Assembly (NCBI GenBank): GCA_905215095.1
Contig: CAJMOL010000099.1
Location: forward strand, 1-6,315
Origin: an uncultured bacterium
GTDB taxonomy: Bacteria; Actinomycetota; Coriobacteriia; Coriobacteriales; Coriobacteriaceae
Direction of reading: 5' to 3'
DNA length: 6,315 bases
The notes under the pieces were generated by a model, which ran no database searches, was not told the DNA's origin, and saw nothing but the letters and a program-made list of their open reading frames with translations. Positions 1-5,018 of this stretch are shown one piece after another. Positions within the stretch are counted from its first letter, which is position 1; every line of letters starts with the position of its first letter. The position numbers and the translations under genes are program-made.

Positions 1-65
1 TACACTAACGCTGACTCGAAAGGCCTTATCTCCTGCCCATTTTTCTCTGCACAATTGAAGTCTGA
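1..65. other. Unassigned left edge
   Basis: I see no coding signal here that continues the ATPase fragment to the right. The frame of that fragment is closed by a TGA at 63-65, and the other frames give short peptides with no recognisable motif. This may be decayed upstream sequence of the ATPase gene, or the flank of a deletion that removed its N-terminal part. Confidence 0.4.
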
Positions 66-404
66 AGTGGTTGGCCATACGTTGTTGTTATGATCGATGA
101 GATTGACTTTCATTTGCATCCCCGCTGGCAGGCGCGGATTCTCGAGGACCTGGTTCGCATATTTCCAAACGTACAGTTTATACTTACAACGCATTCACCT
201 GTTGTGGTGGCGTCGGTACCTCGCGGTAACATCCGCATTCTTGGAGAGGACGCTGCAACGGTGCCTGCTATGGAAACGCGTGGACGCGATGCCGGGGATA
301 TTCTCAACACCGTCCTGGGCGCATCCTCTCGACCTGAAGAGGCGGGTCGATTGTTCGATTTGTTCCAAGAGGGCCATACGCAACACCCCCGATACGACGT
401 TTAA
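66..404 (+). pseudogene. Truncated AAA/ABC-type ATPase, C-terminal fragment (PtuA-like)
   Basis: The frame is open from 66 and its first ATG is at 90. It encodes a Walker B strand (VVVMIDEID, the hydrophobic part lying before the ATG), then HLHPRWQ, then the LTTHSP switch-histidine region and a GRDAGDIL segment. This order is typical of the C-terminal half of RecF/OLD-like ABC ATPases found in Septu (PtuA) and retron Ec78-type modules. The Walker A and signature parts are missing, because an in-frame TGA lies at 63-65 where coding homology should continue. The C-terminus also looks short: family members usually run on for several tens of residues after the RPEE...LFDLF helix, whereas here the frame stops at 404. 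The homology beginning before the first ATG shows that ATG 90 is not a true start. I read it as a dead remnant. An assembly error or a programmed restart is less likely. Confidence 0.75.
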
Positions 405-585
405 TTACACAGCGTTGCGCGGAGAGAGCAAGCGAGAAGTTCTGGAGGCCTTGCTTGCAGAGCAGGGCCATCTCTGCGCTTATTGCACGTGCAGGATCGG
501 CGTTGGTGATCGTCTGGCTACGATTGAGCATTTATTTCAACATTTTTGTTTCGATGGGTTAGTTTTGCCTGAATGTATCCCCTAA
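379..585 (+). pseudogene. Truncated HNH endonuclease fragment (PtuB / TIGR02646-like)
   Basis: In a different frame from the ATPase, overlapping its last codons, lies a peptide with the pattern SKREVLEALLAEQGHLCAYC. A basic stretch follows, then IEHLF. The CAYC pair (475-486) and IEH (523-531) match the first zinc/active-site part of the small HNH nucleases that accompany PtuA-like ATPases. There is no ATG or GTG close upstream in frame, so the proper start is lost. After IEHLF the expected Pro-rich and NLL-x-C parts do not follow, and the frame ends at the TAA at 583-585. Only about a third of a usual family member is present. In the intact module this protein would be the nuclease partner of the ATPase. 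Here both are remnants, and the junction near 360-400 looks like an internal deletion that removed the end of one gene and the start of the next. Confidence 0.65.
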
Positions 586-612
586 TTCGATGAATTCTCT
601 TTACATTATCGA

Positions 613-641
613 TTGTATAGCCGCTTATAAAGCTATATAAA
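613..641 (+). promoter_or_regulatory. Possible promoter of the AAA+ ATPase gene
   Basis: A weak -35 box TTGTAT (613-618) is followed after 17 bases by TATAAA (636-641), a good -10 box. A second possible -10, TATACT, lies at 646-651. Both -10 candidates fall inside the inverted/direct repeat, so a protein bound to the repeat would block or remodel this promoter. AT-rich DNA produces such boxes easily, so the assignment is tentative. Confidence 0.3.
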
Positions 642-673
642 CTTATATACTAGTTTATAAATCTATATAAGCG
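622..673. repeat. 52-bp imperfect AT-rich inverted repeat before the AAA+ gene
   Basis: The sequence is a dyad centred between 647 and 648. The outer 8 bases at 622-629 (CGCTTATA) and 666-673 (TATAAGCG) are perfect reverse complements. By my count 21 of the 26 possible base pairs over the whole span match. It ends 23 bases before the start codon at 697. The size and position fit an operator or a protein-loading site for the downstream gene, rather than a terminator: no T-run follows and the stem is almost all A/T. Confidence 0.7.
625..670. repeat. Direct 16-bp repeat pair inside the dyad
   Basis: TTATAAAGCTATATAA (625-640) recurs as TTATAAATCTATATAA (655-670) with one difference in 16 bases. 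The copies are spaced 30 bases start to start, close to three helical turns, so proteins bound to both would lie on the same face of the DNA. A related TTATATA core lies between them at 643-649. The arrangement is iteron-like or operator-like. Confidence 0.7.
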
Positions 674-696
674 ACGTTTGCCTGAGGATTCTGGTT

Positions 697-1800
697 ATGG
701 ACAAAGCCAAGTTCTACAATCCATTTCGTCCGACCGCCGGTGCGGAGCCTCCTCGAATCATCGGTCGTGATGATATCTCTCTCGAGTTCGTGGAGGGTCT
801 CATGTCCGGCGTTGGCGCCCCCGCACGTCTTATGCGAATCACAGGCCCGCGCGGGTCGGGGAAAACGGTTCTTCTTTGCGATCTGCGCGACCGAGCGATT
901 GAACTGGGTTGGAAGGCCGTTGTTGTTTCGGCTGGTCCGCGTTTGTCGCACGATCTTATGGAGCAGATTCAAGACCAACTGACTTTTTCCTCCGCTTCGC
1001 TTGGCGTTAACGTTGGTATTGCTTCTGCCAAGTTGGACATTTCTTCAAGCGAAATGAGCCTTCGGGCAAAACTAAAGCAGATTGCACAGGGCTCAAAGGG
1101 CCTGTTCATCGCTGTTGATGAAGTCCAAGATGCCCCAGTTGAGGAAATGCGTATTATTGCCTCAACAGTTCAATTACTCATTGGGGAGAAAGCCAACATC
1201 GCTCTTGCCTTTGCCGGATTGCCATCGGGCGTTATGGATCTCATTAACGGCAAGGCACTTACTTTTCTTCGCCGCGCGGTTCCCGAAGACCTTGCTCCTA
1301 TCAATCAAATCGAGATTGCACTTTCTTTGCGTGATAGCTTTAACGCGACCGGTCTTTCTCTCGACGGGGATTTGCTATCAAAAGCGGCGAGAGCAACAAA
1401 AGGTTATGCGTATTTAGTTCAACTTGTTGGGTATTCAATCTGGCAGCGCGCCAACTTTCATCGGGAAAAATCAACTCTCGTTAGTGAGCGCGATGTTGAT
1501 GAAGGTATCCTGCTTGCCGAAGCTCGTTTCCACGACGTGGTCCACGAGCCTGCAATTTCGGGTCTTTCCCGTAATGAAATCAACTACCTGTATGCCATGT
1601 GCGAGGATAGTAGGCAATCCAAGACCTCGGATTTAGCCAAACGCCTTGGTAAAAAGACGAGTGAGCTGAGTTCTGTTAGGGCCAAGCTACTTTCACGAGA
1701 AGTTATCCAGGCGCCCCAGAGGGGCTATGTTCAATTTGCTGTGCCGGATTTGGACGAGTATCTCAAAGATAATAGAGATGAGATTCTATCGAGGTATTAA
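697..1800 (+). CDS. Solo AAA+/STAND-like ATPase with C-terminal winged-helix-like region
   Basis: This 367-aa protein has an N-terminal NPFRPTAG...IIGRD segment, as in AAA_16/archaeal-type ATPases where the IGR(D/E) box precedes the P-loop. Walker A is GPRGSGKT (residues 50-57, K56). Walker B is LFIAVDEVQD (residues 136-145, D141/E142). A sensor-1-like strand, IALAFAGLP, follows. The C-terminal part (about residues 285-355: LSRNEINYLYAM, DLAKRLGKK, SSVRAKLLSREVI, GYVQFAVPDLDEYL) reads as a winged helix-turn-helix, the layout of Cdc6/Orc1-like and MalT/STAND-related ATPases. No signal peptide or membrane segment is visible, so it should be a cytoplasmic, probably DNA-binding ATPase. The start at 697 is supported by TGAGGA at 683-688. 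It is transcribed alone behind an AT-rich repeat and follows a degraded ATPase-nuclease module. Similar orphan ATPases occur in actinobacterial accessory DNA without a settled function. I do not recognise a named gene. Confidence 0.85.
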   Translation: MDKAKFYNPFRPTAGAEPPRIIGRDDISLEFVEGLMSGVGAPARLMRITGPRGSGKTVLLCDLRDRAIELGWKAVVVSAGPRLSHDLMEQIQDQLTFSSASLGVNVGIASAKLDISSSEMSLRAKLKQIAQGSKGLFIAVDEVQDAPVEEMRIIASTVQLLIGEKANIALAFAGLPSGVMDLINGKALTFLRRAVPEDLAPINQIEIALSLRDSFNATGLSLDGDLLSKAARATKGYAYLVQLVGYSIWQRANFHREKSTLVSERDVDEGILLAEARFHDVVHEPAISGLSRNEINYLYAMCEDSRQSKTSDLAKRLGKKTSELSSVRAKLLSREVIQAPQRGYVQFAVPDLDEYLKDNRDEILSRY

Positions 1801-1947
1801 AGCCCCAGATTAAATCCTCGAGATTCACCCCCTCATCCTCAAAAAAAGTGCTTAAGACAGCCTTAAAGGCGCCTCGTCTTGCGTTGACAGCGTACAATGC
1901 GCATGTTTGACTATGGCAAAAGTGATTTTTAAGGGAGGGGGCGCGCC
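1801..1947 (+). promoter_or_regulatory. Intergenic region with candidate promoter for the pel operon
   Basis: A consensus -35 box TTGACA lies at 1884-1889. The matching -10 is not clear: TTGACT at 1907-1912 is at the right spacing (17 bases) but poor, while a good -10-like TACAAT at 1893-1898 would need a different, weak -35. The stretch 1881-1900 is also a loose palindrome, GC-x-TTG...GC...CAA-x-GC, that could be an operator. A small stem of TTAAG/CTTAA and the palindrome GCCTTAAAGGC (1860-1870) lie upstream. No convincing Rho-independent terminator for the preceding ATPase gene is visible. Confidence 0.45.
1931..1941 (+). promoter_or_regulatory. Strong ribosome binding site of the pelD-like gene
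   Basis: AAGGGAGGGGG lies about 6 bases before ATG 1948. It decides this start over the ATG at 1913, which is in another frame and opens only a short peptide. Confidence 0.8.
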
Positions 1948-4116
1948 ATGGAGGTGCTGGTTGTTGGCAACACCGCATATGTTGACGACGACTTTTGTGC
2001 CAAGGCGTTTCCCGGTGACCATGTTCAGGTTGTAGCTGCCGACGATGCGCAGCGCGAGTCATCGTCCCACGGCTCGTGGAAAGAGCTGCTGCGCCACCTG
2101 GACCAGGCTTATGAGTTCGACCGCGTGGTCTACCTCTCTACTTATCTCACTCCGCATACCGAGACTTTTGGCGACATTGAGCTGCTGCGCTCGGTGTTTC
2201 GTGCCTGTATGGGCCGCCGTGTGCAGCTGCTGTTTGTAGCGGGGCCTGCGGGCGCGGAACGTACCGGTGGCGCGGCGAGCGCCGACGATGCCCCTAATGC
2301 CACAGATGCTGCCGCCCAAACGGGTAAGGGCATTATCGCCCGCGCGGCCAATGATCTGTGCCGTTACTATGCCTCGCAAGATGGCATTCAGGTCAAGATT
2401 CTGTGCACGCCCTATCTCTATACAGCATCCGCGGCGCTCAGCGACCCCTTCTTGGTGCCGCTGTTCGAGGCGTGCTCGACCGGGTCGGTCGCGCTCCAAG
2501 GTGCCGCGGACGCGCCGTTTCCCCTGTTGTGCGCTGAGGAGCTGGCGGTGCTGGTACACCGTGTCTTTGACAGTTGGGATGCGACCTTTGAGACGCTCGA
2601 TGTTGCAGATGCTTTCCATCGCACAACGGGCGACTTGGGCGGCGCGCTCCAGGGCCTGTTCCCCGGGCTGTCCGTTGCCTATGGAGAGTCGACCGGCTAT
2701 GCGCTGCCCGCAGGCGATGCCGCTCGCAAACGCTATGGCTGGTTTCAGCGTTACGACCTGCTGCGCGACCTTTCGACCATCCACGCCCGCTGGGCTAACA
2801 CCCGCACCAAAAAGGCCAATCCCTTACGTGCGGCCATCGATCGCATCCAGCTGCGCGCGCTGCCCATTAAATGCCTGGAGACGGGCTTCGCATGTGTGCT
2901 GTTCGAGGTGCTGGAGCATCTGTTCTCCCAATCTGCCCAGCTCAACGTGCTCGACTATCGACTGCTCTATGTGGTCCTGATTGGCACGCTCTACGGGCTC
3001 GACTTTGGCCTGGTCGCCGCGCTGCTGGCGTCGATTGGTCTGGCCGTGAGTTATTTTGCCCTGTACGGCTATACCTTTCAGGGCTTGTTCTATGAGCCTT
3101 CCAACTGGCTGCCGTTTATTGCGTACTTTGTGGTGGGCGCCGTGTGCGGCTATGTACAGCTGCGCAACAGCGAGGCCGTTAAGGCGGAGCGTGACGAGAA
3201 CGAGCTTGTGCGAAACCGTAACACGTTCCTAACGCGGCTCTATCATGACGCGATTGAGGACAAGCGTGCCTATAAGCGACAGATTGTGGGTCGCCACGAC
3301 AGCTTTGGCAAGATCTTTGCCGTGACGCAGGAGCTCGACGTACTCAACCCGCGTGATATATACCGCAAGTGCTGCGAGCTGCTGGGTGAGATTCTCGAGA
3401 ACGATTCGGTGACAATCTACCATGTTTCGGGCGGGGCATTTGCGCGCCTGGTAGCGGCGAGCCCGGCGATTTCCAACAATGTGCCGCGCTCGCTCTCGCT
3501 CGACGACCTTGCGCCCGTGCTCCAAGGCTCGATCTCTGGTTTGTGGGTGAACCGCGCACTGACGCCGGGGCTTCCGATGTTTGGCTATGCGATCGAGCGC
3601 GATGGAGCCCCCGCCGTGTTGATCTTTGTGCGTCACGTGGCCGAAAGCCAAATAACCCTGTACTACCAAAACCTGTTCCGCATCCTGTGCGGCCTGGTGG
3701 AAAGCGCGCTGGGACGCGCCTTCGATTACGAGGCCGTGGCGCAGGATAAGCGCTGCGTTGCCGGCACGTGCGTGCTCAACCACGATGCCTTTGGCCGGGA
3801 GCTTGCCGCCGAGCAAGCGCTTGCGGACAACAAGATGGGGAGCTTCTTGCTCCTGCGCGTGGTGCCGGGCATGGAGCCTGTTGGCGAGCTGGTCGGCGCC
3901 ATTGGGTCGGCGATTCGCGAGAGCGATGCTGCAGGCCTGGTCGATGGCGACACGCTTTACCTGCTCATGCGTCAGGCGACCGAGGCCGACCTTCCCGTTA
4001 TTTGTGCGCGCTTGGACGCCAAGCACATTACGGTGGAGCCCGTCGACAGCGAGGATGTTGTGGCCCTGCTGCAGCGCATTGCGCCCGCTGGTAACGGTGA
4101 GGGGGAGGCCGCTTGA
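1948..4116 (+). CDS. pelD: PelD-like c-di-GMP receptor with N-terminal epimerase-like (SDR) domain
   Basis: A 722-aa inner-membrane protein built in four parts. Residues 1-about 290 resemble an NAD-dependent epimerase, but the nucleotide loop reads GNTAYVDD (G7, A10 and D13 where three glycines are expected). No Tyr-x-x-x-Lys is seen at the active-site helix (about 125-140, GIIARAANDLCRYY), so catalysis is doubtful. Residues about 310-404 hold four membrane segments, as in Pseudomonas PelD. A charged linker (405-445) leads to a GAF domain (about 455-590). The last part (about 605-712) is a degenerate GGDEF domain: the active motif is DGDTL (666-670), but RESD (R657, D660) lies exactly five residues before it, the spacing of the c-di-GMP inhibitory site. 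In the known family this site binds c-di-GMP and turns on Pel synthesis without making the nucleotide. The gene heads a pelD-pelE-pelA order, with its stop overlapping the next start. The SDR-like fusion is the odd feature compared with Pseudomonas PelD (about 455 aa). Confidence 0.85.
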   Translation: MEVLVVGNTAYVDDDFCAKAFPGDHVQVVAADDAQRESSSHGSWKELLRHLDQAYEFDRVVYLSTYLTPHTETFGDIELLRSVFRACMGRRVQLLFVAGPAGAERTGGAASADDAPNATDAAAQTGKGIIARAANDLCRYYASQDGIQVKILCTPYLYTASAALSDPFLVPLFEACSTGSVALQGAADAPFPLLCAEELAVLVHRVFDSWDATFETLDVADAFHRTTGDLGGALQGLFPGLSVAYGESTGYALPAGDAARKRYGWFQRYDLLRDLSTIHARWANTRTKKANPLRAAIDRIQLRALPIKCLETGFACVLFEVLEHLFSQSAQLNVLDYRLLYVVLIGTLYGLDFGLVAALLASIGLAVSYFALYGYTFQGLFYEPSNWLPFIAYFVVGAVCGYVQLRNSEAVKAERDENELVRNRNTFLTRLYHDAIEDKRAYKRQIVGRHDSFGKIFAVTQELDVLNPRDIYRKCCELLGEILENDSVTIYHVSGGAFARLVAASPAISNNVPRSLSLDDLAPVLQGSISGLWVNRALTPGLPMFGYAIERDGAPAVLIFVRHVAESQITLYYQNLFRILCGLVESALGRAFDYEAVAQDKRCVAGTCVLNHDAFGRELAAEQALADNKMGSFLLLRVVPGMEPVGELVGAIGSAIRESDAAGLVDGDTLYLLMRQATEADLPVICARLDAKHITVEPVDSEDVVALLQRIAPAGNGEGEAA
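4101..4108 (+). promoter_or_regulatory. Ribosome binding site supporting the TTG start of pelE
   Basis: GGGGGAGG inside the last codons of pelD lies 4 bases before TTG 4113. No ATG or GTG nearby would keep the first membrane helix whole, so the TTG start is preferred. Confidence 0.6.
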
Positions 4117-5018
4117 TCTCGCTTGTCGTTGCTGCCGTACTGCTATTACTTCATGCGCTGGTTTGTCTGGTGCTGTGGACGCTTATGAAACTGGGCCTGC
4201 TGCCGGTTCGCGGGCACATGCTTGCCGTGATGGTGCTCGTACCGCTGTGGGGCCCGTTGCTCGTGGTGCTGCTCTCGCTGCGTAGCGCGGTGTTCGGTGA
4301 CGACCTTAAGGATGCCACGCTGGAGTCGCTGCGCATTAACGACGACATGCATCGTAGCATGCTGGTGCAGGGGCGCGAGGGCGATGATGGCGTGGTGCCG
4401 CTCGAGGAAGCGCTGATCGTTAACGACCAGGGCGACCGCCGCCGTCTGATGCTCTCCATGCTTACCGAGGATCCGGATGCGTACCTGGCACAGTTGCAGG
4501 CAGCAAAACTCAACGACGATGTCGAGGTCGCGCACTATGCCGCGACGGCGGTGGCGCAGATTTCCAAGGAGTCCGACCTTAAACTGCAGCAGTTGGAGCG
4601 CGCGTTTAAGACCGATCCAAGCTCGCATAACTTGGATGCGTATTGCGACTTTTTGGGCGCCTATTTGGACTCGGGTTTGGCAGAAGGCCGCGTGGCACAG
4701 ATTCAGCGTCAGCAGTATGCACGCCTGCTCGCGCGTCGTTGCGAACGCGAGGACGGGCCTGCGCTGCGCATTCGCTATGCCACGGCGCTGGCCGATGCCG
4801 GCGAGATCGATAAGGCAGAGGACGTCGCTAGCCAGTTGGTGATCGATGCGTCAGACGAGCAGGACGTGTGGATGCTCTGCTTGCGCTTGGCTGTGATTCG
4901 TCGCGATGGGCAGGCGGTGCGGCGTGTAGTCGACGCGATCGACAAGCAGCACGTGTATTTGAATGCCGAAAATCGTGAGAGGCTGGCATTTTGGCGTGAA
5001 GGAGAGGAGGCCCGATGA
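4113..5018 (+). CDS. pelE: PelE-like membrane protein with TPR/HEAT-like repeats
   Basis: A 301-aa protein, close to the length of Pseudomonas PelE (about 330). Two N-terminal membrane helices are clear (about residues 2-25 and 36-56) with a short LMKLGLLPVRGH turn between them. The rest is soluble and helical. A HEAT-like helix pair (EVAHYAATAVAQI, about 138-150) is followed by TPR-like pairs (about 157-245, including the ALRIRYATALADAGEIDKAEDVASQL unit) and a final helical stretch to the end. In the Pel system PelE is thought to join PelD to the PelF glycosyltransferase and PelG transporter at the cytoplasmic membrane. The start is a TTG whose last two bases, with the next A, form the pelD stop (TTGA, 4-base overlap), suggesting translational coupling. 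Sequence similarity among PelE proteins is low, so the call rests on architecture, size and neighbours. Confidence 0.75.
   Translation: MISLVVAAVLLLLHALVCLVLWTLMKLGLLPVRGHMLAVMVLVPLWGPLLVVLLSLRSAVFGDDLKDATLESLRINDDMHRSMLVQGREGDDGVVPLEEALIVNDQGDRRRLMLSMLTEDPDAYLAQLQAAKLNDDVEVAHYAATAVAQISKESDLKLQQLERAFKTDPSSHNLDAYCDFLGAYLDSGLAEGRVAQIQRQQYARLLARRCEREDGPALRIRYATALADAGEIDKAEDVASQLVIDASDEQDVWMLCLRLAVIRRDGQAVRRVVDAIDKQHVYLNAENRERLAFWREGEEAR
5001..5010 (+). promoter_or_regulatory. Ribosome binding site of the pelA-like gene
   Basis: GGAGAGGAGG within the end of pelE lies 4 bases before ATG 5015, which overlaps the pelE stop as ATGA. Confidence 0.7.

Noticed and set aside
97..378. Long open frame leading into the HNH fragment, as a single 162-aa gene
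   Set aside because: Its first 95 or so codons are the shifted frame of the ATPase fragment and look like nothing. Only the part after about 379 has nuclease motifs.
622..673. CRISPR-like or transposon-end reading of the AT-rich repeats
   Set aside because: There are only two direct copies, no set of equal spacers, no cas genes, no target-site duplication and no transposase nearby.
1789..1821. Possible terminator after the AAA+ gene (TCGAGG ... CCTCGA)
   Set aside because: The stem is only 6 bases with a 21-base loop and no T-run follows, so it is not a credible Rho-independent terminator.
2059..2784. 241-aa open frame on the minus strand
   Set aside because: It lies wholly opposite the pelD-like gene, is rich in Arg/Gln/Ala with no motif, and has no ribosome binding site that I can see. 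It is a by-product of GC-rich coding on the other strand.
3229..4026. 265-aa open frame on the minus strand
   Set aside because: It lies opposite the GAF and GGDEF-like parts of pelD, whose motifs are clear on the plus strand. The minus-strand peptide shows no domain.
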